From: Bacteroidales bacterium
Lineage (GTDB): Bacteria > Bacteroidota > Bacteroidia > Bacteroidales > UBA1715
DNA length: 50,622 nt
Reading direction: 5' to 3'
NCBI GenBank assembly: GCA_017516865.1
Contig: JAFXAU010000005.1
Location: forward strand, 1 to 50,622
Position numbers and translations under genes: made by a program. The notes under the pieces were generated by a model, which worked only from the letters and a program-made list of their open reading frames with translations, was not told the origin of the DNA and made no database searches. Positions 26,318 to 36,941 of this stretch are shown piece by piece (the first letter of the stretch is position 1; every line of letters begins with the position of its first letter).

Positions 26318-26899
26318 ATGTTAGAACTTGTAACGGGAACCATTCAAAAATTAACGCCTACCTACGCCGTGGTCGTTACTTCGGGAGTCGGTTTCTATGT
26401 GAATATTTCGCTGAACACGTGCGAGAAGCTGCGGGAAAACACCGAAACGACGTTACTTTTACATGAAATTATCCGTGAGGACACGTTTGATTTGTATGGA
26501 TTTATTGACGAAAACGAACGGACAATGTTTCGTTTGTTAATCTCAATTTCGGGGATTGGAGCAAACACTGCGCGTGTAATTCTGTCGAAAATGACACCTT
26601 CGGAACTCGCCGAAGCGATTATGTCGGGAAATTCCGCGGCAATCCAAACCATAAAAGGAATTGGAGGAAAAACGGCTCAGCGTTTGGTGCTCGAATTGAA
26701 AGATAAAGTCGGTTTTGCGGAAGGAGAAAGTAAAATAATCTCAAGTCAAGGCAATACTTTGAAGATTGAATCGTTATCAGCATTGGTAATGCTGGGTTAT
26801 CAAAAAAATGCAGCGGAAAAAGTTGTCGATGCGATTATGCAAGAATCTGTGCAACATTCTGTGGAAGATGTTGTAAAATTAGCATTGAAGCGTATTTGA
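26318..26899 (+). CDS. ruvA: Holliday junction branch migration protein RuvA
   Basis: The 193-residue protein shows the three RuvA domains. An N-terminal OB fold begins GTIQKLTPTYAVV with LHEIIREDTFDLYGF. The helix-hairpin-helix region has ISISGIGANTARVILS and IKGIGGKTAQRLVLELKDK. The C-terminal RuvB-regulating domain carries LVMLGYQKNAAEKVV. It binds Holliday junctions and loads RuvB. Its position directly before sprA is a known Bacteroidota arrangement. Confidence 0.97.
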   Translation: MLELVTGTIQKLTPTYAVVVTSGVGFYVNISLNTCEKLRENTETTLLLHEIIREDTFDLYGFIDENERTMFRLLISISGIGANTARVILSKMTPSELAEAIMSGNSAAIQTIKGIGGKTAQRLVLELKDKVGFAEGESKIISSQGNTLKIESLSALVMLGYQKNAAEKVVDAIMQESVQHSVEDVVKLALKRI

Positions 26900-26928
26900 C
26901 GATGGTTTTCGCATAGTTTAGAGGAAGA

Positions 26929-29900
26929 TTGAAATTCGTTAAACGAATATATATAATTTGTGTTGTGGCAGTGTTTAGCGTCATGCTGGCATCTGCCATG
27001 AGCGGTGTTGCTTTTACCGCTCTGCAAATTGATTCCCGTCCCGAAGACTCGGTAAAGCTCCGTTCTCCGCTACCCAAGGAGACGGGAAATCCGTTCAACG
27101 ATGCACAGAACAATTCCAATGGTATTCGTCTCGAGGACTCTCCCAATACAGGTTATAAGGTAGATTACAATCCCGAAACTGATGAGTACGAGGCATCGAA
27201 AATGGTCGGCGACAATGCTGTGACGCCGACGTATTCCGTGCCGTCGGCGGAATATTTCAACATGTCGGGAAAACAACGCTCGCGGCAATATTGGCGTACG
27301 CGCGCGCAGGAGACTCGTTCGGGCGGTGCGTCGTCGTACGAACCGAGTTTCGACCTGCTTGGCGATAATTCCGTGCTGGCAAATTTGATTGACATTAAGC
27401 CTCAAGGAGCCGCCGAATTGAATTTTGGTCTAAAATTCACAAATAACCACAATCCTCGTCTGTCGAAAAAACAGCAAAGACAGTTGCAGTTTGACTTCGA
27501 CAACAAAATTCAAATGAGTGTGACTGGTTCCATCGGCGACAAAGTTGCAATGACGATAAAATACGACACGGAGTCGCAGTTTGAGTTTGAACAGGAAATT
27601 AAACTTCAGTACGAAGGCGATGAGGATGAAATTATAAAAAATATCGAAGTTGGAAATGTATCGTTCCCATTGTCAAGTTCGCTGATTTCGGGAAGTTCCA
27701 GTCTTTTCGGTGTTAAAACTGACCTGCAATTTGGAAAATTATACTTGAGCGGTGTCTTTTCACGTCAGCAGGGTGAAATGTCGTCAATTTCCGTACAAGG
27801 CGGTGCACAGACGGAAGAGTTTGAAATTCAGGCAGATGAATACGATAACAACAAGCACTTTTTCCTTTCTCATTACTTCCGCGACCACTACGAAGAAGCC
27901 TTGAAAAAACTACCAGAAATCAATAGCGGCATTGAAATTCGTAGAGTCGAGGTGTGGGTTACGCAAACTTCAAGTGGAAAAGAAGATGCTCGTAACATAT
28001 TGGCATTGACTGATTTGGGTGATTCTTACGCGAATGGAATCGGTGGAGAAAAAGATTATGAATTGCCAGAAAATGGGAAGCTGTATAAAACGGTGAAAAA
28101 TCTTTCTGGCGTTAGAAATATCAATACCGTTTCGACTGTGCTGAGCGGCACGATGGAGCAAGGTCCCGATTACGAAAAAATAGAACAGGCAGTCTTGCTT
28201 AAACCGAGTGAATATGATGTCAACACAAAATTAGGATACATCTCGTTGCGTTCGCAAGTCAGTTCGTCAAAAATATTGGCTGTGGCCTATGAATACGAGT
28301 ACAAAGGCAAGGTTTACCAAGTCGGTGAATTTTCGAACGATGGTGTTGAACATCCCGACGTGCTGATTGTCAAGCTGTTGAAAGGAACTCAGTCGAACCC
28401 GGAATACAACAACTGGGATTTGATGATGAAGAACGTGTATTCAATCAGAAGTTATCAAATCAGCAAGGATGACTTTGTGATGGACGTTTTGTATCAAGAC
28501 GATAAGACTGGAACGCCGATTCCGTATTTGTCAGAAGGAAATCTGAAGGGACAAAGTTTGTTGTCTGTCATGAATTTGGACAATTTGTCGTCGGATTTGC
28601 AGCCGTATTCCGATGGATTGTTCGACTTTGTAGAAGGTGTGACGATAAAAGCTGCCCGTGGACAAATCTTTTTCCCTGTGCTCGAACCATTTGGCTCGTC
28701 GTTGGAAGAAAAAATCGGCGACAGCGAATTAGCAAAAAAATACGTCTACCAAGAATTGTATGATTCCACACTGAGCGCGGCACGGCGATTGGCGGAAAAG
28801 AATAAGTTTGTGCTGAAAGGCTCATATAAATCATCGGTTTCGTCGGAAATTTCGTTGAACACGTCGCAAGTCAAGTCGGTTAAGGTGATGTGCGGAGGCT
28901 TGACGTTGGTAGAAGGAACCGATTATACGGTTGATTATTCGCTGGGAACGGTTTCAATCATTAACGAAGGAATTTTGGAATCGGGAACGGCAATCAACAT
29001 CTCTTATGAGAATGACCCGTTGTTCAGCACCACGACGAAAACCTATATGGGAACCCGTGCGGAATACCGCTATAGCGACAATATTAGTTTCGGAGGTACG
29101 TTGATACACCTTTCCGAAGTTCCGTCGGTACAAAAAGTCGGATTCGATGATTATCCAATCTGCAATACAATTTGGGGTGTCGATGCCCGCTATTCTTCGG
29201 AATCAATGTTTTTAACCAAAATGGTTGACAAAATACCATTGATTAACACCAAAGAAATGTCGTTTGTAGAGGCTTCGGCTGAATTTGCCCAACTATTGCC
29301 TGGTCAGTCGAAACATATTTCCAACGCTGTTTCCATTGATGATTTTGAAAGTTCCGAAGGAAGAATTTACATGAAAGAACCGACGGCGTGGAAGTTGGCA
29401 AGTACGCCACAAGGTCAAAAGTCGCTTTTCCCTGAAGCGTCGCTGGTGAACGATTTGGCGTTTAACTACAACAAGGCTCACATTTCGTGGTACAACATAA
29501 ACACGTCGTTTTATCAGAGAAGTTCGCCTGTGAGCCGTTCCATTCAGTCGGAACAGTTCTCGCGTACGGTTTACCAGTCGAATTTGTTCCCGAACAGAGA
29601 CGTTTCGACTTACGAAGACGTACCGATGACGTTGCTCAATATTGCGTATTATCCGTATGAACGCGGGCAAAATAACTACGATACCAAAGGGAAAGCCGGC
29701 ATTTCGGCAGGTTTGACGCCTTCGGGACAGCTGGCAAAACCTGAATCCCGCTGGGGTGGAATTATGCAGTCGTTGACTACCACCGATTTTGAGGAAAGCA
29801 ACATTGAGTACATTGAATTTTGGATGATGGACCCGTTTGTGACTGACGAAGAAAAAGCTCACAAGGGTGGTGATTTCTATATCAACCTTGGACGAATTTC

Positions 29901-32900
29901 GGAAGATGTTTTGCGTGACGGACGGAAATCGGCGGAAAACGGCATGGTGCCCGACAATACCCGTCTTGACGAAACAGTTTGGGGCAAGGTTCCGAACTAT
30001 TCAATCGTGGAAACAGGCTTTAGCAGCGACATAGACCGAAATATTCAGGACATTGGTCTTGACGGACTGACCAACCGAGAAGAGCAGTCGTTCTTTTCGC
30101 AATATTTACAGGAAGTTAAAGAAATTGTCACACCCGAAGCGTACGAAACATTTGAATCGGACCCGTCTCACGATAATTTTTCTTCGTATTTGGATAATCG
30201 AGGCGAAGAAAAGGACATTGTATGGCGCTATAAGTATTACAACGGAACAGACGGAAACTCACCGTCGGGAACAAATACGGGATTGTCTTCGTATAAGCCC
30301 GAAGTCGAAGATTTAAATCAAGACAATACGTTGCAAGAAACCGAGGCCTATTACCAATACCACATCAGTTTGAGACCTGAAGATATGGTTGTCGGAAAAA
30401 ATTTCATCGAAGATGTGCTTGTTGAGACGGTAAACAACGACAACTACCACACACAAGCGACGTGGTATCAGTTCAAAATTCCTATCAAGTCAGAAGAAAA
30501 AGAACGTATTGGAAACATTTCCGACTTCAGAGATATTTCGTCTATGCGTATGTTTTTACGAAATTTTGAAGATTCCATAGTGCTTCGTATTGCAGAATTT
30601 GCCTTGGTTTACAGTAACTGGCGCGTTTACGAAGAGCCGCTTTTTGAATCGGGCGAATACGATTTGTTCTCGGATTCAAAGGTGGATATTTCTAATGTAA
30701 ATATCGAAGAAAATAGTACACGCACGCCTGTCAACTATATCTTGCCTCCGGGCGTTGACAGAGTAATCGACCCGACAAGTACGACGTTGGAAGAATTGAA
30801 CGAATCAGCATTGTCGATGAAAGTTCTTGATTTGGAAGACGGAAATTCAAAGGCGATTTACAAGCAGGTAAATAAAGACTTGCGTCAGTTCGGTTCGTTG
30901 GAATTGTTCATACATGCCGAGGCTCTGATGGGCGAGGAAAATTCGTTGGAAGACGGCGATTTATGTGCATTTATTCGTTTAGGTTCCGATTACGTTGACA
31001 ACTACTACGAATACGAAGTTCCTTTGAAATTGACTCCGCACATTGCCGAAGGGGGAACAAGATACAGCAACGCAAGCAATAGCGACCGTCAGACCGTTTG
31101 GCCAAACGACAACAAAATCTCGCTTCCATTGGAAGTTCTGACAAATCTGAAACTGGAACGAAACAAAATGATTAACGACGGTGTGATTCCCGATTTGGAA
31201 TCATATCATGTCTACACAATCTCGCATGGAGAAAACAGAGTGAGCATAAAAGGTAATCCGAATACGGGAAATGTGCGAACAATCATGCTTGGTGTGCGGA
31301 ATAGAAAGAAAAAAGCATCGAATCCTGGCGACGATGGTCAGAAGAAATCGGGTGTTGTTTGGTTCAATGAGTTGCGTATGACTGACATGAACGACCAAAG
31401 CGGCTGGGCGACAGTCGGAACCGTGCGGACAAGTCTGGCGGATTTTGCAACACTTTCGCTGGCGGGGAAAATCAGTAAACCAGGCTTCGGAAGTGTCGAC
31501 CAGAAAGTTTTTGAACGTAGCACAGAAAATTTGTACCAATACGACGTAGCGTCGAGTGTGGCATTACATAAATTCTTCCCTGAAACGTGGAAATTGATGA
31601 TTCCGTTCTATGTTGATTTGTCGGAAACCTACATCACTCCGCAGTACGACCCGACAAACCCCGACATTACGCTTTCTCGCTCGTTGTCGAACTTGTCTAC
31701 TGCTCGTGAACGCGATTCACTGTTGAACTTGACTCAGGAATACACACAGAATTTCAGTTACAATTTCACAAATGTGAAGATTGCACGAACTCCTAAAAAA
31801 CAACATCCGTTCAATATTGCAAACTTTTCGGGAACATTTGCCTATAACCGTTTCCGCTCGCACGACGTTGATTACGAAGAAAATTACCGACATCAGTACA
31901 AGGCGGCGTTTAATTACTCGTACAACATGCGACCGAAAAATTATCAGCCGTTTAAATCGAATAAAATTAAACTTATTAAAGAATTCAACTTCTATTTGTT
32001 GCCAGCAAGTGTCTCGTTTAAAAGCGAATGGGATAGAACATACAAAGAACAGCAACGTCGTAATCTTTCTAAATACGATTTCGATTTACCGAAAACAGCC
32101 AGCAAGTGGTTCTATTGGAACAGAACGTATAGCGTGAATTATCCAATTTCAAAAGGATTGAAATTCTCGTACAACGCGGCTAACAATTCTCGTTTAAACG
32201 AGCCGTCAGGTGTAATAGACAAGTCGGATGCTGATGTTTGGAGAGATTACAAACGCGAGGTTTGGAGTAGTGCAAAATCGTTCGGCGAGAATATGGAATT
32301 TAACCAAAAATGGAATTTGACATGGCAGGTTCCAATAAATAAAATCTCACTATTGGATTGGACAACAACGAATTATAAATATAACGGTTCGTATAGTTGG
32401 CAAATGGGCACAGAAACCGAAGAAGACGATGAGTTAGATTACGGAAACAACATTACCAATTCGGGAACGCATACGTTGGACGAGACATTGAACTTTACTC
32501 GATTATACAGCAAGTCAAAATATCTTGCAGGAGTTCAAAAACGTATGAAATCGACATCGACGAATAATAAAAAGAATGCATTCCAGACGAAAAAAGAATC
32601 GGTTAAGTACAGTAAGTCGAATGTCAAAACAAATTCTGACAATATCATCATCATAAACCATAAATTAGGTACTACCGACATCAAAGTTACTGTGATGGAC
32701 GAAGACGGTCAGTTAGTTCCTGCCGAGACGAGAATTTTGTCGAATAAGAAAGTTCAAATTACTTGTCGTGAGCCGTTGGAGAAAGGCAAGGTGAATATTT
32801 CTGGTAAAAAAGACATCGAGCAGACGCCGTTGACGCATGCCACCGACATTGCCGTCAATACGCTTATGATGCTGAAATCGGCAACAATCAGTTATTCTCG

Positions 32901-34221
32901 TTCTGAAGGCAGTTTTGTGCCGGGATACAAGTATAATTCACAGATTTTCGGTTTGAATAATCCATTCTCGTCTTCGGCAACTCCAGGTTGGGGCTACGTA
33001 GTCGGTTTGGTGCCAAGCAATCTGGAGTCGCATTTGACCATAGACGATTGGTTGGTCGACAATGACAATATCAGCGACAAATTGAAATACACATATTCCG
33101 ACAGATTGAAACTGCAATCGTCGCTGGAACCTGTTCGCAACATGAAAATAACCATTTCCAGCGAGCGGAGTTATTCTCATAACTATTCAAAATATTTGTG
33201 GGGCGACGCAAAAGAAAACGAACGCAACAAACTGACATCGGGCAATTTCTCAATTTCATGTAATACCATGTCGTCGGCATTCAATTCCGACAAGGCTTAT
33301 GAGAAATTCAAGCAAAATCGTCAAACCATTGCACACCGATTGGCTCGTCAGGTGTTTGGCAATGTGTACGAAACCGATATGGAATCGGGATTTCCTGTGA
33401 TGTTCGACGAAATGTCGCAAGACGTGCTTATTCCGGCATTCTATTCTGCATATACCGGTCAGTCGGTTGACGATGTGAATATTGACACGTATTTCGTGCC
33501 GATGTTTGCAAGTTTTAGGGCGTTCCTCCGTTCTTTGAACTGGAAAATGACGTATAACGGTTTGTCAAAATTGCCGTTCTTCAAAAAATATTTCAAGACG
33601 GTGAATATCAATCATGCGTATACTTCGAACTATAACTTGGGTTCGTACGGAACATTCACAAATCAAAACCAGTTTGGCGACGATTTCTATATTGACCCGA
33701 TTGACGGTTCCCTGTATCTTTCTCCAGAATATGATGTTTCTACTGTAAGTATTTCCGAACGTTTGAATCCGTTAATTGGATTTGATGCAAAAATGAAAAA
33801 CAATGTGTCGGCAAAACTCGAAATCCGTCGGAACAGAACGGTGACGCTGTCGTTTACGAATACGGAAATTTCCGAGATTTCAAATTTTGAATATGTAATT
33901 GGAGCAGGATATGTATTTGAAAACTTCAAGTTAAACATCAAGACAGGCGGCAATAGTCACAGGTTTCAAAATGATTTGACTTGTCGTCTTGATTTTTCGG
34001 TGCGCGATAATCAAACAATTCGTCGTAATATTGCAGAAGATATTACGAGAAAAATATCGGGAACAAAATCGTATGCACTTAAAACGTACGCAGAATATAT
34101 GATGACACAGAGAATAACGCTTCGGCTTTACTTAGAATATACAATGAATCAACCGCTTACAAACGGGTACAGAACATCGACGACAAGCGGCGGTTTGAAT
34201 ATGCGGTTTACGTTAATGTAA
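26929..34221 (+). CDS. sprA: SprA, type IX secretion system outer-membrane translocon
   Basis: The 2430-residue protein is the giant beta-barrel that forms the T9SS export pore; the Flavobacterium homologue is about 2400 residues. The start is a TTG at 26929 preceded by GAGGAAG. An in-frame stop at 26914 rules out extension, and the next ATG would remove the signal peptide. A Sec signal (IYIICVVAVFSVMLASA) is followed by a long array of aromatic amphipathic strands. Two SprA-like plug/periplasmic segments are recognisable, for example FDFDNKIQMSVTGSIGDKVA near residue 190. No frameshift is visible. It sits 29 bp after ruvA and overlaps the downstream porin gene by one base. Confidence is high from size, context and sequence. 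Confidence 0.95.
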   Translation: MKFVKRIYIICVVAVFSVMLASAMSGVAFTALQIDSRPEDSVKLRSPLPKETGNPFNDAQNNSNGIRLEDSPNTGYKVDYNPETDEYEASKMVGDNAVTPTYSVPSAEYFNMSGKQRSRQYWRTRAQETRSGGASSYEPSFDLLGDNSVLANLIDIKPQGAAELNFGLKFTNNHNPRLSKKQQRQLQFDFDNKIQMSVTGSIGDKVAMTIKYDTESQFEFEQEIKLQYEGDEDEIIKNIEVGNVSFPLSSSLISGSSSLFGVKTDLQFGKLYLSGVFSRQQGEMSSISVQGGAQTEEFEIQADEYDNNKHFFLSHYFRDHYEEALKKLPEINSGIEIRRVEVWVTQTSSGKEDARNILALTDLGDSYANGIGGEKDYELPENGKLYKTVKNLSGVRNINTVSTVLSGTMEQGPDYEKIEQAVLLKPSEYDVNTKLGYISLRSQVSSSKILAVAYEYEYKGKVYQVGEFSNDGVEHPDVLIVKLLKGTQSNPEYNNWDLMMKNVYSIRSYQISKDDFVMDVLYQDDKTGTPIPYLSEGNLKGQSLLSVMNLDNLSSDLQPYSDGLFDFVEGVTIKAARGQIFFPVLEPFGSSLEEKIGDSELAKKYVYQELYDSTLSAARRLAEKNKFVLKGSYKSSVSSEISLNTSQVKSVKVMCGGLTLVEGTDYTVDYSLGTVSIINEGILESGTAINISYENDPLFSTTTKTYMGTRAEYRYSDNISFGGTLIHLSEVPSVQKVGFDDYPICNTIWGVDARYSSESMFLTKMVDKIPLINTKEMSFVEASAEFAQLLPGQSKHISNAVSIDDFESSEGRIYMKEPTAWKLASTPQGQKSLFPEASLVNDLAFNYNKAHISWYNINTSFYQRSSPVSRSIQSEQFSRTVYQSNLFPNRDVSTYEDVPMTLLNIAYYPYERGQNNYDTKGKAGISAGLTPSGQLAKPESRWGGIMQSLTTTDFEESNIEYIEFWMMDPFVTDEEKAHKGGDFYINLGRISEDVLRDGRKSAENGMVPDNTRLDETVWGKVPNYSIVETGFSSDIDRNIQDIGLDGLTNREEQSFFSQYLQEVKEIVTPEAYETFESDPSHDNFSSYLDNRGEEKDIVWRYKYYNGTDGNSPSGTNTGLSSYKPEVEDLNQDNTLQETEAYYQYHISLRPEDMVVGKNFIEDVLVETVNNDNYHTQATWYQFKIPIKSEEKERIGNISDFRDISSMRMFLRNFEDSIVLRIAEFALVYSNWRVYEEPLFESGEYDLFSDSKVDISNVNIEENSTRTPVNYILPPGVDRVIDPTSTTLEELNESALSMKVLDLEDGNSKAIYKQVNKDLRQFGSLELFIHAEALMGEENSLEDGDLCAFIRLGSDYVDNYYEYEVPLKLTPHIAEGGTRYSNASNSDRQTVWPNDNKISLPLEVLTNLKLERNKMINDGVIPDLESYHVYTISHGENRVSIKGNPNTGNVRTIMLGVRNRKKKASNPGDDGQKKSGVVWFNELRMTDMNDQSGWATVGTVRTSLADFATLSLAGKISKPGFGSVDQKVFERSTENLYQYDVASSVALHKFFPETWKLMIPFYVDLSETYITPQYDPTNPDITLSRSLSNLSTARERDSLLNLTQEYTQNFSYNFTNVKIARTPKKQHPFNIANFSGTFAYNRFRSHDVDYEENYRHQYKAAFNYSYNMRPKNYQPFKSNKIKLIKEFNFYLLPASVSFKSEWDRTYKEQQRRNLSKYDFDLPKTASKWFYWNRTYSVNYPISKGLKFSYNAANNSRLNEPSGVIDKSDADVWRDYKREVWSSAKSFGENMEFNQKWNLTWQVPINKISLLDWTTTNYKYNGSYSWQMGTETEEDDELDYGNNITNSGTHTLDETLNFTRLYSKSKYLAGVQKRMKSTSTNNKKNAFQTKKESVKYSKSNVKTNSDNIIIINHKLGTTDIKVTVMDEDGQLVPAETRILSNKKVQITCREPLEKGKVNISGKKDIEQTPLTHATDIAVNTLMMLKSATISYSRSEGSFVPGYKYNSQIFGLNNPFSSSATPGWGYVVGLVPSNLESHLTIDDWLVDNDNISDKLKYTYSDRLKLQSSLEPVRNMKITISSERSYSHNYSKYLWGDAKENERNKLTSGNFSISCNTMSSAFNSDKAYEKFKQNRQTIAHRLARQVFGNVYETDMESGFPVMFDEMSQDVLIPAFYSAYTGQSVDDVNIDTYFVPMFASFRAFLRSLNWKMTYNGLSKLPFFKKYFKTVNINHAYTSNYNLGSYGTFTNQNQFGDDFYIDPIDGSLYLSPEYDVSTVSISERLNPLIGFDAKMKNNVSAKLEIRRNRTVTLSFTNTEISEISNFEYVIGAGYVFENFKLNIKTGGNSHRFQNDLTCRLDFSVRDNQTIRRNIAEDITRKISGTKSYALKTYAEYMMTQRITLRLYLEYTMNQPLTNGYRTSTTSGGLNMRFTLM

Positions 34222-36140
34222 TGAGTATGAGGAAATTTATAGGTTGTTTTTTTATTTTTCTGCTGACTGTTATGACGTCTGTCGCTCAAGATGAACCGAC
34301 AGATACAATAACGCTGCCTCCACGTTCGGAAGATGTTGTGGCTGTCGAACAAGATACTACGACGGAAGAGGTTAAAAAAGATATTTTTAGATGGACATAC
34401 AACCATACGCATACCGACAGAATCCGTGTCGATATTGATACAACGATGGATTTCTTCTATCTTTTTGAACCAAATGGAAGTATAGCCGACTACAACGTTA
34501 ATGTGGCTGAGTACGCTTCGCCTGCTTTCCCATTGATTTTTTCGCCTCACATTGATGGGGCGTTTTTCTTGCAGCCTCACGAAACGGCGTTTTACACCAT
34601 CGACAATATGTATGATTATACCGCACAACGTCCATATTCTGAATTGCGTTACTCGCAAGGATTGAACAGCGAACGCTCCGCACAGTTTTTCCATACGCAG
34701 AATGTAAACAGATATTGCAATCTCGGTCTTATGTTGAATTTCTACAAAAACATAGGTGAGTGGGATAAACAATCAATCAAAGGACAACATATCGCTCCGT
34801 GGATAAGTTATTATGGTCCACGTTTTTCCACCGTTTTTAAATATGCATTCAATAATGTGAAACGTGAGGAAAATGGCGGTATAGCGGAAGATTCTCTGTT
34901 GAATTACGAGAAATTACTATACATGAAATATACCAACGCCCTTTCTACCACGAGATATCAGACTGCCACGTTTGATCAAAAATGGAATTTGGGCAAGAAG
35001 CCCAAGGAAGATAGTACTTCGTTGGAAATGTTGCGTTACAAAAATGCGCTTGGCTACAATTTTAGTTTTCTTTCGGCAAAACGCTATTATTCCGACAGTG
35101 ATCCCGATACGGCGTATTATGCAAATGTGCTCTACGACTCGACTGCCACCGTCGATTCCACGTTGTACAAAGAAATGGAGCAGTCGTTTTACCTTGAAAT
35201 GCGTCGGAAAACAAAAAGTATCGATGCCGTTGCAAAATTTGCAGTTGGTTCAACATTTGAAATGTTAATGTATCACGACTATAATTATTCAATTCCAGAA
35301 TATTTTTGCAATTCTCAATTCTACGAAGGAACGTTCAATGTCTCTTTGCCGAAACACATCAATGTGGCACATCAACATCGGTTCTGTTTCATGGGTGAAG
35401 ACCAAGGAGATTTTTCATTGTATACGGAACTTTCAAAAGATTTTGAACTGCCTCGCGACCATGAGATTTCAATAGAAGCAAGTCATGAACTTATTAAATC
35501 TGGTCCCGCCTCGATGTATTATGATTTTGAGTCGAATCACTATTCTTGGCACAACGACTTCTTGGCAGAAGAAACAACAGATTTTCACGGAGCGGTAAAT
35601 TCTACCTGGGGCGACATTTCCGCCGACGTTCATTTTTATTCTTTAAAAGACTACGTCTACACTGATAAGACAGGACAATTTATTCAGACAAACGGCAGTG
35701 GACATGCCTATACGGCCAATATTCAGAAAACGACTCGGTTTTGGCATATAATTATGAAAAACGGTATTTTGTTACAGAATGTCAGTGTGGGCGAACAAAA
35801 ATACCCAAGTTGGGCTACGTATAATATGTTGGCTGTTCAGGCGGCATTTCTTCACAAATTGATACATTTTAGTCTTGGTGGTGAATGTCTGTATTATCCG
35901 TCGTACAATGTTCCAACATACGATGCGGCGTTGGGCATTTTTAAGCCGCAGGACAAAGTTTCGTACGGTGGATTCCCGTTCGTAAACGCATTTATGACAA
36001 TTAAATACAAACCGATAAAATTATTCGTGAAATATACCGGACTCTATGCGTTGCTTGCCGAACAGAATTATCCGATAGCTGGCTATCCGCAGACAAATGG
36101 AACAATTTCATTCGGACTGTCATGGCTGTTCTACAATTGA
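34221..36140 (+). CDS. Putative porin (Porin_10-like outer-membrane protein)
   Basis: The 639-residue protein has a signal peptide (FIGCFFIFLLTVMTSVAQ). An acidic linker follows, and then a long beta-barrel-like body rich in Tyr, Phe and Asn with regular strand/turn alternation. LRYSQGLNSERSAQFFHTQN and PWISYYGPRFSTVFKYAFNN are typical of the Bacteroidota putative-porin family. The ATG at 34221 overlaps the sprA stop (TAATG); ATG 34227 is an alternative. Linkage suggests a role together with or parallel to T9SS in the outer membrane, but no direct T9SS function is established. Its stop overlaps the 3' end of the convergent permease gene. Confidence 0.85.
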   Translation: MSMRKFIGCFFIFLLTVMTSVAQDEPTDTITLPPRSEDVVAVEQDTTTEEVKKDIFRWTYNHTHTDRIRVDIDTTMDFFYLFEPNGSIADYNVNVAEYASPAFPLIFSPHIDGAFFLQPHETAFYTIDNMYDYTAQRPYSELRYSQGLNSERSAQFFHTQNVNRYCNLGLMLNFYKNIGEWDKQSIKGQHIAPWISYYGPRFSTVFKYAFNNVKREENGGIAEDSLLNYEKLLYMKYTNALSTTRYQTATFDQKWNLGKKPKEDSTSLEMLRYKNALGYNFSFLSAKRYYSDSDPDTAYYANVLYDSTATVDSTLYKEMEQSFYLEMRRKTKSIDAVAKFAVGSTFEMLMYHDYNYSIPEYFCNSQFYEGTFNVSLPKHINVAHQHRFCFMGEDQGDFSLYTELSKDFELPRDHEISIEASHELIKSGPASMYYDFESNHYSWHNDFLAEETTDFHGAVNSTWGDISADVHFYSLKDYVYTDKTGQFIQTNGSGHAYTANIQKTTRFWHIIMKNGILLQNVSVGEQKYPSWATYNMLAVQAAFLHKLIHFSLGGECLYYPSYNVPTYDAALGIFKPQDKVSYGGFPFVNAFMTIKYKPIKLFVKYTGLYALLAEQNYPIAGYPQTNGTISFGLSWLFYN

Positions 36141-36880
36141 TATAGGAGTAGAATGATTGCCGACAGGCTGGACAACGTGATAATAATATTTTTGTAAATT
36201 TTATCAGGTAGTTTTTTTACCAACCAAAATCCGAGAAATGCTCCGGCAACCATAAATGGCGAAGTGTACAATCCAAGTAAAAGCGATTGTGACGTTATTG
36301 AATGCCAGATATATACGTGGAACGGAATTTTTATAAGGTCTGTCAAAAAACAAAACCACACGTAGGTAGAAACGAATTGTTTCTTTGGGAAACGCTGCAA
36401 AATGAACAGTGTTGAGATGAGTGGTCCCGTCGCATTTCCTATCATTGCCGCAAGTCCAGACAATAACCCGAAGAATATCACCCAAAAATGATGCGATGCC
36501 GTAAATGAGGAACGTTTGGTGTAATGCTGAATGATAATAAACGCACATCCGAGCAGAATTACAATAGCCAACAAAATGAAAAATTCTTCGTTATCGGCAT
36601 GGTCTCCTATGTATACGGCAATCAAAATTCCGACAAATGCCCAGGGCAGTACGCGCAATAAGGCTTTCCAGTCAGGGTCTTGACGATATTTTATAGCAGA
36701 AATGAGCGAGGCGAAAAATGAAATCGGTAAAAGAAAGCCGACGGATTCCTTGCCTCCCATGCAAATTGCGAGAATCGGCACGATTGCCGAACTTGCACCG
36801 ACTATTCCCCCTTTGGCAGCTCCAGTAAAAAGCACGCTAATTAATATGACTATAATAGACAATAAGGAATAATCCATCAT
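36131..36880 (-). CDS. TSUP (TauE/SafE) family membrane permease
   Basis: The 249-residue protein has about eight hydrophobic helices and the two-repeat layout of the TauE/SafE family. GAAKGGIVGASSAIVPILAI lies near the N-terminus. FFGLLSGLAAMIGNATGPLI in the second half echoes it. Members export sulfite, sulfoacetate or other anions or organosulfur compounds; the substrate here is unknown. A minus-strand -7 box TAGTTTTG lies at 36898-36891. It overlaps the convergent porin gene by 10 bp at the 3' ends. Confidence 0.9.
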   Translation of the reverse strand: MMDYSLLSIIVILISVLFTGAAKGGIVGASSAIVPILAICMGGKESVGFLLPISFFASLISAIKYRQDPDWKALLRVLPWAFVGILIAVYIGDHADNEEFFILLAIVILLGCAFIIIQHYTKRSSFTASHHFWVIFFGLLSGLAAMIGNATGPLISTLFILQRFPKKQFVSTYVWFCFLTDLIKIPFHVYIWHSITSQSLLLGLYTSPFMVAGAFLGFWLVKKLPDKIYKNIIITLSSLSAIILLLYQL

Positions 36881-36890
36881 AAATTTTTTG

Positions 36891-36928
36891 CAAAACTACT
36901 AATAAATGAGACCAAAATTGTATTTTTG
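36891..36928. promoter_or_regulatory. Divergent -7 boxes (TSUP permease and repeat lipoprotein)
   Basis: TAGTTTTG on the minus strand (36898-36891) serves the permease. TATTTTTG on the plus strand (36921-36928) lies 13 bp before the lipoprotein ATG at 36942 and rules out an upstream start at 36906. Confidence 0.55.
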
Positions 36929-36941
36929 GCAAAAATCATAT

